The notes beneath the pieces are model-generated. The model worked only from the letters and a program-made list of their open reading frames with translations. It ran no database searches and was not told the origin of the DNA. A program made the position numbers and the translations under genes. From the NCBI RefSeq assembly GCF_003265705.1, contig NW_020312968.1:123305-187304 (forward strand): DNA of 64,000 nt, read 5' to 3'. This DNA is from Callorhinus ursinus (lineage: Eukaryota; Chordata; Mammalia; Carnivora; Otariidae). Shown piece by piece: positions 11,415 to 22,539 of the stretch; positions within the stretch are counted from its first letter, which is position 1, and each line of letters opens with the position of its first letter.

Positions 11415-11710
11415 GATTTTTGTTTTGAGTTTTGCCAATGATGATGGCAACAACAACAGTATCTACCATGAGCTGAGTACACACTGTGTCACACTTGGCA
11501 CACAGTGTCTTATTTAATTAGCAAAACAACCTGTAAAATCAGGACTTATGATGTCTATTTTACAGAAGGCAACTGTGTGCTCAAACTGAATGCTAACGCA
11601 TTTGAGAAGCTTGCCAAATGTCTCAGAGTAAGGAAGAGGGAGAGGAGAGATTCAAACAGATGGATAGCAAACTCCATCCTTAGCTACTGCACAATACTGC
11701 CCCCCACCAG
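11415..11710 (-). mobile_element. MIR SINE
   Basis: Antisense MIR near full length: 'catgagctgagtacacactgtg', 'gtcttatttaattagcaaaacaacc', 'ctattttacagaaggcaac', 'agagattcaaacagatgg', and an end like 'actgcacaatactgcccc'. Confidence 0.75.
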
Positions 11711-11984
11711 TTCAATAATATTCTACTTCTACAGCTTACTTTCCCCAATTGTTTAAAATATAATCCTGTCATCACGTAGTTAATCGATGAGAACAATGAC
11801 TCCCAGATTTGATAGCTCAGGAAAACACCCTTTAAGTCAAAATGGATTTTACTAAAAAGGCAGAATCCTAGAACCCACTGGAGATATGCTGAGTCAAGCT
11901 GTCTTTAGGCAGGATTCAGCAATCTCTGTTAAAATATGTCCCCAGTTAATTTGGATGCAACCTACTTGGCATGGCTCTTGTTGG

Positions 11985-12110
11985 CCCATGGTTGGGAACC
12001 ATGTCTTGGACAGACTCTAAACTTTTGGTTATGGACCGTGTCTGTTCCAAAAGGCCTGGCACATAGAGTAGCCACTCAACAAATAGTTGATGAACTGAAT
12101 TGTTGAACCA
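11985..12110 (+). mobile_element. L2 3' end fragment
   Basis: 'gactctaaacttttggttatgg', 'accgtgtctgttcc', 'ggcctggcacatagag', 'actcaacaaatagttgatgaa' follow the typical L2 3' terminus in order. A MIR origin is possible for the last part. Confidence 0.6.
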
Positions 12111-12752
12111 TCAATTTTTATATTGATATTTCCCACACTGGGATAGTAATGAACATGATTTTTCCTCTAGTGTTTGGAAGGGGAAATCCACTCAACCCAG
12201 GAAGCAACTCAAACTTTCAGGCTTGGAGGAGGCAGTCAAGCGGCAGCAATGGAATCTCTCTCAGCAGAGTTTTGCATTAAGGAGAAAGGCTACACTCAAG
12301 GTAGACATTTCCTTCCTAGGGCAATAGGAGCATCTATCATTAAGGTTTATAGGTATTTGTATGTGTCATTACTGTCACTGGTTTCTCCTGGGGCCTGGGG
12401 AGAATTAAGCTGAATGCCTGTAAAAATACAACAAGCTCCTAAGCGAAAGATGCTTTCTAAAGATATAGTATTACTATAAATTTCAACCACTTCCCCTTAC
12501 TTGAAAATGCTGTCCTGGTGAGAATGATCACTTATCAGGTGTGGGCTCATTTCCCAAGCTAGCGGGATGCTCTCGGGCATCCTGAGAATGGAGGAATGGG
12601 GTTGCTGGGGTAAAGGACAGGGAAAATAGCTCACAAAAAGTGACAATAATCTATTTTTCAAATTTATATCAGTTACAAGTACAGCCTTGCCAATAGTTGG
12701 TGTAGTAATAACAAAAACATGGGCTTGTAAAACTCCATTATCCGTGCTTAAA
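12110..12752. other. Unassigned non-coding stretch
   Basis: No repeat or exon recognised. Open frames on both strands lack domains. Confidence 0.35.
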
Positions 12753-12769
12753 TGGAATACCATCCTCTT

Positions 12770-12970
12770 TTTTTTTTTTTTAAGATTTTATTTATTTATT
12801 TGACAGAAAGAGAGACAGCAAGAGAGGAAACCCAAGCAGGGGGAGTGGGAGAGGGAGAAGCAGGCCTCCCGCCGAGCAGGGAGCCCGATGCGGGGCTGGA
12901 TCCCAGGACCCTGAGATCATGACCCGAGCCGAAAGCAGTCGCTTAACTGACTGAGCCACCCAGGCTCCCC
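12770..12970 (-). mobile_element. Carnivore tRNA-derived SINE (young)
   Basis: Full antisense copy with poly-T, 'aagattttatttatttattt', body and complementary head. Target duplication TGGAATACCATCCTCTT at 12753-12769 against 12971-12987 has one mismatch over 17 bp. Confidence 0.95.
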
Positions 12971-12989
12971 TGGAATACCATCTTCTTAA

Positions 12990-13590
12990 AGGAATGTGTT
13001 TCATTTGCTGGTTTTCTTACTGCTGCAGGAACCCAACCCAATTTGGCATGTGCCAACGTCAGGGAGCCTGATTCTCCTCCTTACTCCTCAGAAAGGATCA
13101 GTCATCTTGATCTCCATCAGATTTTCACAGTAGCTAGCTGTTTGAACCAGGATAGTTTCTTTGGAGTTAATCTTTTAAACCGAAAGCCAAAATCCCTCTA
13201 CTCATCTCGTATATATGAGAAGAAATGCCTCTGACCTGCTCATAAACTTGGAGACGTGCCATCCCTTGGCCTGCAGATAAATATCGCACTTCACTAGTTC
13301 CTGGTGATTTTATACCCAGTTAGGATGTGATGCCTAAGTAAAAACAACATTCTAGGAAGAAATGGATACATTTGTAGATAGATGAAGGGAATGTAAATTT
13401 ACAGCCATTTTGAAAAGTAATGGTGCAATGTGATCAAAAGACTTGGGAATATTAATAACATATATTTTATGTGTCAACATTATATTAATATACATATTTA
13501 TATACATTTAATTAATAGAAAATATTTAAAATGCACAAACATAACACAAATACGTATTATGCATTGTGTACCTGTAAATGCCAGATATAC
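12990..13590. other. Unassigned AT-rich stretch
   Basis: Unique sequence; 13440-13560 is very AT-rich. No family recognised. Confidence 0.35.
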
Positions 13591-13890
13591 TTATATTATT
13601 CTACTGGTGATCTTGTCCTGTTCTGTGAATTCGATGTTCCAACTCCTCATTTCAATAGAGACCTGACTTCTCAACCTCTTTTGCATGACTAACAGGTATC
13701 TCAAAACTGAACTCCTGATGTTCCCTGATGTTTCCACAGTCTTCTCCATCTCAAATGGAAGCTCCATCGAACCATTTGTTCAAGCCAAAAATCGAAGCAT
13801 TACTGCTGACAGTTTTCTATTTCTCACAGCAACCAAGACATTCCATTGCCTCTACCTTCAAAATAGATCAAGAATCCAGACCTATATGGT
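13590..13890 (+). mobile_element. L2 LINE fragment
   Basis: Co-linear with L2: 'aggtatctcaaaactgaactcctgatgttccc', 'acagtcttctccatctcaaatgg', 'gttcaagccaaaaatcg' and 'tgcctctaccttcaaaatag'. An open frame of about 122 codons (13685-14053) over this stretch is L2-derived, not a host gene. Confidence 0.75.
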
Positions 13891-14260
13891 GATTCCATCA
13901 CCCCACTCCTCAAATCACCTTGGAGGTCAGAAGAGAGGTCTGACTAGCTTGACATACGAGGGAGACACTAGCAAGCTGATGTATTTGAAAGCCTTAGGAA
14001 TGGATATGTCCACCTGGAAAAGGAGTGAGAAAAGAGAGAAGACTAAAACCTAAGAAAAACTGCAAGGAACTTTAGCAGAGCTCAGATATAGGAGGCAGAG
14101 GCTTGAGAAGAAGCAGAGGCTTGAGAGGAGTTGGAAAGACCACCCAGGCCCTCGGTTTGTTAGAGGTGAGACCACGTTAGATTAATAGGGAGACAAAGCT
14201 GGGCGTGTTCTGGGAGGGGTTGGGGGGAGCTGCCTCATAACCTTCCTATAGATTGTTCTG
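13890..14260. other. Ancient repeat-like stretch, family unclear
   Basis: 'gatgtatttgaaagccttaggaatgg' and 'ggcttgagaagaagcagaggcttgagagg' have the look of an old LINE-associated sequence. I cannot name the family with confidence. Confidence 0.25.
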
Positions 14261-14335
14261 GAAACGTCCTGTCACGGAAACAGTAGAAACGTCCTGTCAC
14301 GGAAACAGTAGAAACGTCCTGTCATAGAAACAGGG
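14261..14335. repeat. Three-copy 25-bp tandem repeat
   Basis: Unit GAAACGTCCTGTCACGGAAAC plus AGTA. Copies lie at 14261-14285 and 14286-14310 (identical) and 14311-14335 (four differences). Each unit contains GAAAC twice and two CpGs in the first copies. Confidence 0.9.
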
Positions 14336-14339
14336 CAGC

Positions 14340-16710
14340 AGCCTCGCCTTGGCCATCCTAAGACCCAAGTTCCTGTTGGATGGGCCAGGCTGCCACCCCG
14401 GGGGCTGCGCTGTTAAGAAAGACAGAGGAGTCCCTCCCTGAGAGAAAATTGTCGTGAGTGATGTCACAGGGTAAGGCTGGGCCAGACTCGGAGGTACCAT
14501 CATCCGGCAACACCCTGGATTCTCTATGTATGTACGCTAGAAGGACAACCTGTCATGTTAATTTAAAAGCCCTGGAGGAAACGCCTGCTGGGGGCATTGA
14601 TGGATGAAGGAGGGAAGAAGAGCACAGAGGACATCAGGGGCTGAAAGGAACTGACGGTGGGTCATCCTAGGAGCAGAGGGGAGCAAAACAGTACAACACC
14701 AACCTCCAGAGCAGGGGGAGTAGGGAGCTGTGGGTAGAGCTCTCTTTCTGCCCTCCATGAACATCAAAGATTCCCAGAGGGAATTAAGTAGGAAAGGCGC
14801 TCTAAGGAAAACTGGATTTCCTCTCATCTAAAGGGTAAAAGACTCTGAGGCCCATTTAGACTTGAAATATTCTTAGAAATGTAAGTTCTGGGATATATCT
14901 ACCACATTTATTTTCTAAATTGTCTTCAATAAGCACGAACCACTTTTGTTATTTTTAAATCAACAAAAAGAGAAATTAAGAGGAAATGACCATGATTTTT
15001 GCACTTACGACTTTCTCTATATTTCTAAAAGATTTACTTACATTCGTATCACAAATCTCATGTAGGGTAGTTGGAAAATATCCCATTTCATTGACTGAAA
15101 AATGGAGTGCTGGAGAGATTAATGAACCTTCTAAAGGTCAAAATTCTAAACACTAAATCCTGTGGGTAATTTTTCCCTAAGCATGAATTCTCTATTTCAA
15201 CATGTTCAAGCAATTGCCAAATTATAATCTCTGCTTTTGTCGCAGATTTCAAATTGGTTGGGGCTGCACTGGATGATTTCGGACTAATTATTCAGATATT
15301 TAAAATGGCATCTGGCATGATTTCTCTTAAAATACAGTCAACTGATTGTTTTTCTTTCTCCTGCCTGAGGCTTCTCAGAACTCATGGTTCAGATGGTTTT
15401 TTCTTGAGGACATACATCAGATGGAATTTTTCTTTTCCTAAATGCCTTGAGTGGGAACATTCCTTTTTGTCAACAAAAAGTTTAAGGGTATTAAAGTATT
15501 TAAATACTTCAAATATATATGTGGAAGATCACTGACATGTTATTGAATGCCTTGCTCAAGACTAAAGATTATACTGCTCTGACAGGAAGTTTGCAAATTT
15601 CTATTTCGCATCGTGCTGTGAAAATTTCAATGACTTTAATTTTAAAATCTGGTAACATTTTACTCACATAAAAGTTATTCCTCTTATTTTTAGTTGAATA
15701 TTTTCTTTCAGAGAAATTCTATGTTTTAAAATATTGTTTAGAGTCTATGAACATCTATTACGTTAAAAAAAGGATATACCTTCTGAAATACCACAGCAAT
15801 TGCTTCCTTTCTTAAAAGTATAATTAATGCTTAGTTGTGATACGTTTAAAAAATACATTTTATAACATGGATGACATATTTTGTAACAAATAAAATTTTA
15901 TAACAAAAATCACAGATGCTGGTGCCATTGGGGGCTCATTTACCTAAATAATATGTATCAATTTCATGTTTGACATGAAATTTACATTAGTAAATATTGC
16001 TAAAAACCAATGTTTTCATTGTTCATTGACTTAATCTATTTTCCTTCCAAGTCTGATATAGGGAGTTGGATCAGGCAGGGAGGGGAAAAAAAAAAAGAAA
16101 ACAAACCACAAACTAATCCTGAATACTGAACTGTCACTGCATGGTTTATAATGATAATACCAGAGAACAAAATATAATTTTACAAATGTTTCTTTCTTCC
16201 TTTTCTTAAAGGTAAGCCCACCAAGCACCAGTAATTACTCTCGTAGGAAGAATCAGAGAAACAAAATTGTGCTATTAAGAACCAAGAAGCAAGAAATGTG
16301 TTTTAGAAAACATTCAAATGAATATGATTTCCCACTGAGTTATGGCTTTGCCAGGTAAATGACTCTTTTGACCAATTCTCAAGTGTAAGCCTGAAACAAG
16401 TAAACATTATTGCTCAAGCTTCTGGCTTAGGAAAAACATACAGAGAATCTCATGTCTGCGGTCACTCCACACTGAGTACGTATACAAATGGTCTTCACTT
16501 AATTAGTCTGGGGGAGAGGCCAAAGAAGGAAAGGCCCTTGGCTGGCATGGACAAGCAAGCAGATAATAACTTGATAGGAGAGGCAAGGAATCAACTCGGA
16601 AAGGTCTGCTTTGTTATTTCATAGTGAGGGAGGCCAATGAAGCTAGGATAACAGATCTGCCAAAACACGGAAGAATCAAAGTCTAATAAGCTTTTAAAGT
16701 CGAAAGAAAA
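14340..16710. other. Unassigned non-coding stretch
   Basis: 14340-14520 is GC-rich relative to its neighbours. 15000-16200 is AT-rich unique DNA. A perfect 10-bp-arm hairpin (aatttcatgt..acatgaaatt) lies at 15960-15982. No exon or repeat family recognised. Confidence 0.35.
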
Positions 16711-16714
16711 CTTG

Positions 16715-16855
16715 GCAGTCGTTTAATTCAATAATCTCCCATTTCAGCAGAGAGGAATTTCAAGTCTGGAGAAGTGATGTGGCTTGCCGAGGAGGAGACA
16801 ACCGGGAAGTGAGCAAGCCAGGCTTTGTACCCAGAGATTCTGCTATCCACGAAGA
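16715..16855 (-). mobile_element. MIR SINE fragment
   Basis: Antisense MIR: 'cccatttcagcagagagg', 'gaagtgatgtggcttgccgag', 'gtgagcaagccaggctttgtaccc'. It forms the C-terminal part of a 183-codon minus-strand frame, which argues against that frame being a gene. Confidence 0.65.
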
Positions 16856-16859
16856 GTCC

Positions 16860-17470
16860 CTTTGACTCTTTCCAACTATAGACCCCCAATGGCCTCTTTT
16901 TGAGGTGGACCCAGACGATAATGGAATCTACCTGGGGTTTAGTTTGTTTTGCATTACTATGGGAATTCATGCAGACATTTGGGGAGGATGGGGAAGACTT
17001 TGATGATACCACAGGGACCAAAACTTTGGCTTCAGCAGAAGTAAGTTTGAAGATATTAAATACCTGATAACCAGACAAAGCTGATGTGGGTGGGGAGGGT
17101 AGGGAAGCAGGAGTTGGACACTCATACAGAAACAAAGCAGAGGGTTGAATATCAGGAAGTGATGGTTCTTTGTCAGGACAGTCTAAAAGAAGGTCGAGGG
17201 ACAATAGCTTTGCATGCCAGGTGCATCTATGTGAGGGCTGATGGTCGTGGGGTGGGGAGAGGGTGGGTTTCATTAACAAGGTTCACGAACCTCTGTCATG
17301 TGGCCATGTGGGGACTTCCCAAGCACATTTACCTGGGAAGTTTCTCACTTCTGCTGTGTCGTGAAAGTACCCTGTGTTCTGAACAGGGCTTTCCACTGCG
17401 GTCCAATACTTTTACTTCGCTACCAGAAAGCAATAGCCGATGCATTCAAACCAGCAAGAAAAAGTAAGTG
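16860..17470. other. Unassigned non-coding stretch
   Basis: Holds most of a 183-codon minus frame (16728-17279) and a 127-codon plus frame. Both are rich in Ser/Pro or irregular, with no domain, signal peptide or convincing splice sites. Confidence 0.35.
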
Positions 17471-17770
17471 GGTTTAATTTACAGAACAGTCTGCACATGT
17501 CAGGCCTTTTTTTCTCCTATCCTCAAGTAGCCCATTTCAACGCATAACTTTTATTATGTCCTAAGTTCATTAAGCCGGAGTCTCTTTTTAAAAACTCTGG
17601 CCAATTAATAATGAATTTCTGTCAGGTAGCTGATTCCAGTTAATCAATGAGGTCACCAGAGACATCGAATCCAACATTGTTCATTAAAATTGTCACCATT
17701 CTAAACCACTGATGGTTTCTAAAAATGTCAGATGGGCAGCTACTAGGATAACGATCACTAATGGCCACAT
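17470..17770. promoter_or_regulatory. Candidate conserved non-coding block
   Basis: Repeat-free, with clustered homeodomain and CCAAT-type cores: 'ctggccaattaataatgaat' near 17597, 'ccagttaatcaatgaggtcacc' near 17636, and several ATTAA/TTAAT cores. Inference only. Confidence 0.3.
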
Positions 17771-18169
17771 AACCCCCAGTGTCTTGGCTACACTTGAACC
17801 CTCAAGGTCGAAGTTCAATTATATCAATTAAAGCTCACAAATTCAATGAGAAGCATGGGGCTTCACTTTCTCATGGAAATGGTGTCCAGTTCAAATCCGC
17901 TGATGTGGCTTTCTGGCCCCGTGTGTTTTCCCAGCTTCTAGGACAGAGAATTCTACTTGAGCAGTATGCTTAAATTTTCGGTGCCAATGCCTCTGATTCA
18001 TTGTGTTCTTCCTGAACTGTAACTCGTTACCAACTGTGTTGTTCCAAGTTATGGGGAAAGAAGACTTGGTAATTAATTTTGTTGGTGACATTGAAAAAGG
18101 CTTTTACATAATCTTGCATACTGTGTAGTGCCGGTTTAATACAATTCCATTATTCCTTATCCACAATTA
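17770..18169. other. Unassigned non-coding stretch
   Basis: Unique sequence preceding a SINE; nothing recognised. Confidence 0.35.
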
Positions 18170-18186
18170 GAAAATACAGAAACTCT

Positions 18187-18432
18187 GGGCACCTGGGTGG
18201 CTCAGTTGTTAACCGTCTGCCTTCGGCTCAGGTCATGATCCCAGGACCCTGGGAAGCCCTGCGTCCGGCTCCCTGCTCAGCTGGGAGTCTGCTTCTCCCT
18301 CTGCCTGCCACTCCCCCTGCTTATGTTCCTGCTCTCACTATCTCTCTCTGTCAAATAAATAAAAAAATCTTTAAAAAAAGAAAGAAAGAAAGAAAGAGGG
18401 AGAGAGAGAGAGAGAAAGAAAGAAAGAAAGAT

Positions 18433-18479
<47 letters not shown>

Positions 18480-18491
18480 AAAAGAAAGAAA
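18187..18491 (+). mobile_element. Carnivore SINE with expanded (GAAA)n tail
   Basis: Head 'gggcacctgggtggctcag', body, then 'ctctgtcaaataaat' and ATCTTT tail. The A-rich tail runs straight into a GAAA microsatellite that ends exactly at the 3' target duplication. The 17-bp duplication GAAAATACAGAAACTCT lies at 18170-18186 and 18492-18508 (one mismatch). The microsatellite is therefore part of the insertion. Confidence 0.95.
18377..18491. repeat. (GAAA)n microsatellite in SINE tail
   Basis: About 115 bp of GAAA units, interrupted by a GAGAGA patch near 18398-18414 and a single GATA unit near 18430. Purine-only on this strand. It arose from the SINE tail because the 3' target duplication lies beyond it. 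Confidence 0.95.
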
Positions 18492-18878
18492 GAAAATGCA
18501 GAAACTCTAAAACTCAAGTTTAAAAAAAAACTAGCAGCACATCTATTTAGTGGCAAAATCTGACTTGCACTGATATGACCTTACTTGGAGACTATTTATC
18601 TCCCTTAATGTGAATATCTATGCTTTTCATCATGAAAATCAATGTGTTTGATTACGTGGAGCTGCACTAGACCCCACTGAAGGTCATTATATAATATATA
18701 TATGCATATGCACTGTATTACCATTGTACAATCTGCAAAAAAAAAAAAAATAACGTGAATTCCAAAACACAACTGCACAAATTTAAGTTTAAGATAAGGA
18801 ATTTTGAAACTGAAAAAGTAAAAAAGTTGGGTATTTTCTAAACCCACAGAAAGTGATTTTGAAAACTGGCTCTGTTTA

Positions 18879-19099
18879 CTTTTATTTATTTATTTATTTA
18901 TTTATTTTTTAAAGATTTTATTTATTTATTTGTCTCAGAGAGAGAGAGGGAGAGCACAGCAGGGGAAGAAGCAGGCAGAAGGAGAAGCAGGCTCCCCGCT
19001 GAGCAAGGAGCCTGATATGGGACTCAATCCCAAGACCCTGGGATCGTGACCTGAGCCGAAGGCAGACGCTCAACCTACTGAGCCACCCAGGCATCCCAA
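18879..19099 (-). mobile_element. Carnivore tRNA-derived SINE
   Basis: Antisense copy with an extended (TTTA)n start at about 18880-18906. Perfect 17-bp target duplication AAAACTGGCTCTGTTTA at 18862-18878 and 19100-19116. It lies in inverted orientation about 390 bp from the SINE at 18187. Confidence 0.95.
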
Positions 19100-19119
19100 A
19101 AAACTGGCTCTGTTTAAAT

Positions 19120-21040
19120 AAGCAGATGTTATTGTGCAGCCCATATTCAGACCATTTTTTCCCCTAGGCAATGTTGACTGGGTTTGTATTTCATGCTATT
19201 TTTATTTTTGTTTTCTTACTTTACTCTTTATATTATGTCCTTTTATGTCTTTATGAAAAACCGTAGATTGAGAACACCAGGGACTCTCACACAGCAAGTT
19301 CATGGTGGACATTGGCCCTGCAGCCTTCCGGATGCTGTTAGGGCAGTGCCTTGTGGCTGTTTTTCTGACTACTTCCTGTGATGAGAGACACATTTATCCG
19401 AAAAACATTAAATATTTGGCCTCTTAGCCAAGACCTCAGAAAAAGGGCTTAATTGTAAAATGGAATGCTGTTTATTTGACCCGTGCGCATTGCACGCCCC
19501 AACACCTTGTTCCTCATTCATTTCTACTGCAATCACAAAACTATGCACGAGGCTTATTCGCTCTTAAAAATAAGCCCTGAAAATAAAAAAAGGGGGGGGG
19601 GAAATAGGTATCTTTCAAGGTGTGTTCTAACAACGAAGCCTTTTTTGCTTTCAATGCATTGCTTTACTTTTCACAGTTTGGGTTGGAACCAGCACTCTAT
19701 TTAAAAATCAGCATATTAGTTTTTAGTTGCCTTTCACAAGGACAGTGGTTTTATTTTTGTGAAACCGAGTACCAAATTATATATGTAAGGTTTCTGGACA
19801 AAGAATGTTAAGTAGCTATGATCCCTTATTAATTCAGGTACTGAATTCCAAAAAGGAAAGAGAATATGAACACAGCCATAACTTCAAAAGGCCCTGTTTT
19901 GGCAAGAAAAAGTTTTTAAAATATTCATTATATACATGGTTTTCTGTTCATGAAGCTCATCTTGGGTGTGTAATTTCTAGCTAGACATAGGGAGAAGAAG
20001 AGATGGAGTTTTGTGGTCTGGGAATACTCAACTCAACTTTTAGTCAATAAGACAAGAGGACCTTGGAGTATAAAATCCAACTGCACTGGCTTTTATTGTC
20101 CTCGTTGAAAACAGAAAAGAAAGTAGATTTTGGACTCAGTGTATTTTCAGGTCATAGACTGGAAATCAACTAAAGTCGACACAGACAGGAAAACAAGGGG
20201 CAGGTTATGCACCCTGCATCTATTCAGCTGGGTGCATTTTAAACACATCTCATTTAAAGGGGACTCTTTAGAAGTCCACGGGCAGTGATTATTTCCAGTC
20301 ACAGTCACGAGCTTCCAATAAGCAGCTGGTTCTTTGGAACTCAGTGGAAACCTCGGTAAGGAGAAAAGCAGAAACCACAAAGCCACAGGGATGTCACAAC
20401 TCCCATGAATTGGTGTGACTTCAGAAAAACAACCACCAACCTTTAAACAGCTTAAGCAAAATGTCAAGTTAAGTACCCACCATATATGCTAAGCCTGGGT
20501 TATGAAAATGTTAACAAATAACTATGTATTATTACAATGAAGAAAACATGTTCCAATTGACAGCAACTGGGAAAACTACAAAACTAAACACCCATATAAA
20601 CCAGACCTAAAAAACAATTTGGCAATACGGGAGAGAATTTCATAATCTTCCTTTTACACTCACAAAATATTTGAGTATTTCTATTAATCCTTTAGCAATA
20701 ATTGTGTTCTTTGAACTCAGTGTGAGGAGTTGGCATGAATCACGTGAAAGGGGAACTAATGAGTGAGACTGGTAAATATATTGGCTGCCTGAAGATATTT
20801 GTGAAATGCCCCGCATGCCTGGATTTGAGAGTGACATGCATCCTGGATGCTCATCTATGTATTCATTTCTCATGTAATTTCCTTTTTACGTATTCAAGCT
20901 AAGTGTTTTTTCCCCACTTTTCTTAGATGGATATTAACTTAAAAGGCCTAGAGAACTCAGGCTATCCGGGCTAGCATGGTGTACTTTATCCATTCTTAAC
21001 TAGATTTTAGTATTATAATTAAAGTAGGAAATGTACGTGC
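19120..21040. other. Unassigned non-coding stretch
   Basis: Mainly unique sequence. It has poly-A/G at 19588-19602 ('aaaaaaaggggggggg'). 19480-19760 looks repeat-free. No exon supported. Confidence 0.35.
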
Positions 21041-21345
21041 AAAATAGCAGAACAGGTAAACAGTGAAAATATTATCCCTCCCATTGCACATTGTCCCACA
21101 GAGAACTACCATTTAAAGCTTCTTAAGCATAGTTTCTGGACTTTTCTACACATCTTATTGTGCACAGCTTCCTTTTTTTTTTTTTTTCCTCTTAATGTCT
21201 TAGAAAACGTTCTATGTCAGTATATCAGTACCTAGGGAGATCACTCATTTAAAAAAAATGGCTGCAAGGTAATCCATAATATGAATATCCCCATTTACTC
21301 AATCATTTTCCCATTAATAGCATTTTAGAATATTTCTAGACTCTT

Positions 21346-21537
21346 GGGGTGCCTGGGTGGCTCAGTCAGTTAAGCGTCTGCCTTTGGCTCAGGTCATGAT
21401 CTTGGGGTCCTGGGATGGAGCCCCTCATTGGGCTCTTTGCTCAGCGGGAAGCCTGCTTCTCCCTCTGCCTGCCATTCCCCCTGCTCATGCTCTCTCTCTC
21501 TGAGACAAATAAATAAATAAAAATCTTTTTAAAAAAT
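21346..21537 (+). mobile_element. Carnivore tRNA-derived SINE
   Basis: Full length from 'ggggtgcctgggtggctcag' to the AAAT/ATCTTT tail. 18-bp target duplication GAATATTTCTAGACTCTT at 21328-21345 and 21538-21555 (one mismatch). Confidence 0.95.
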
Positions 21538-21561
21538 GAATATTTCTACACTCTTATTATT

Positions 21562-21909
21562 TTTTATTTTGTTGTTATGTTAATCACCATACATTACATC
21601 ATTAGTTTTTGATGTAGTGATCCATGATTCAGTGTTTGTGCATAACACCCAGTGCTCCACGCAGAATGTGCCCTCTTTAATACCCATCACCAGGCTAATC
21701 CATCCTCCCACCCCCCTCCCCTCTAGAACCCTCAGTTTGGTTCTCAGAGTCCATCGTCTCTCATGGTTCGTCTCCCCCTGTGATTTCCCCCCCTTCATTC
21801 TTCCCCTCCTGCTATCTTCTTCTTTTTTTTTTTTCTTAACATATATTGCATTATTTGTTTCAGAGGTACAGACCTGTGATTCAATAGTCTTGCACAGTTC
21901 ACAGTACTC
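21562..21909 (-). mobile_element. 5'-truncated carnivore LINE-1 3' UTR
   Basis: Antisense 3' UTR of the carnivore L1 lineage: 'gttaatcaccatacattac', 'acacccagtgctccac', 'tacccatcaccaggctaa', 'tctcatggttcgtctcccc', 'ggtacagacctgtgattcaa'. Flanked by TCTACACTCTTATTATT (21545-21561) and TCTAGACTCTTATTATT (21910-21926), a 17-bp duplication with one mismatch. Confidence 0.9.
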
Positions 21910-22104
21910 TCTAGACTCTTATTATTAATAACAATGGACACATATTTTTCATACACATGCTAAGCATATCCATAAGATAGATTCCTAGAAATGGAATTGC
22001 CAGGTTAAATAGTATCCGAATTTAAAATTCTGGAAGATATTTCTAAATTGTGCTTCAAAGATATTGTGCCAATGTACATTTTTATTAACACTATTTGGAA
22101 TTGT

Positions 22105-22310
22105 GGGGCGCCTGGGTGGCTCAGTCATTGGGCGTCTGCCTTCGGCTCAGGTCATGATCCTGGGGTCCTGGGATCGAGCCCCACATCGGGCTTCCTGCTC
22201 GGCAGGAGGCCTGCTTCTCCCTCTCCCACTCCCCCTGCTTGCGTTCCCTCTCTCGCTGTGTCTCTCTCTGTCAAATAAATAAATAAAATCTTTAAAAACA
22301 AAAACAAAAA
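22105..22310 (+). mobile_element. Carnivore tRNA-derived SINE (young)
   Basis: Close to the arctoid young consensus, with a tail ending in AAAAACAAAAACAAAA. 17-bp target duplication ACACTATTTGGAATTGT at 22088-22104 and 22311-22327 (one mismatch). Inserted in the ancient L1. Confidence 0.95.
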
Positions 22311-22539
22311 ACATTATTTGGAATTGTTCATTTCCCCACACTTTCACCAACGATGTATATTACCATTTTTTTTGCCAATATAAAAGTGAAAATTGTAGTT
22401 CACAGTTATTAGAAATTTTAATATTAAATTAGGAGTGAAATGGAGCATCTATTCATATGTTCCTAGCTTTTTGTGTTTTCTTTTTTTGTATAGTCTTTAT
22501 TTGTGTTCTTTCCCCTTTTTTCTGTTTTTAAATTGATTT

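Noticed and set aside
14261..14335. CRISPR-like repeat array
   Set aside because: Units are directly adjacent with no spacers, and the sequence is mammalian; a minisatellite.
16728..17279. 183-codon minus-strand open frame
   Set aside because: Low-complexity Ser/Pro-rich translation with no domain; its C-terminal part is an antisense MIR; no splice context.
18371..18556. Open frames made of repeated Phe-Leu-Ser or Lys-Glu-Arg
   Set aside because: Translations of the GAAA microsatellite.
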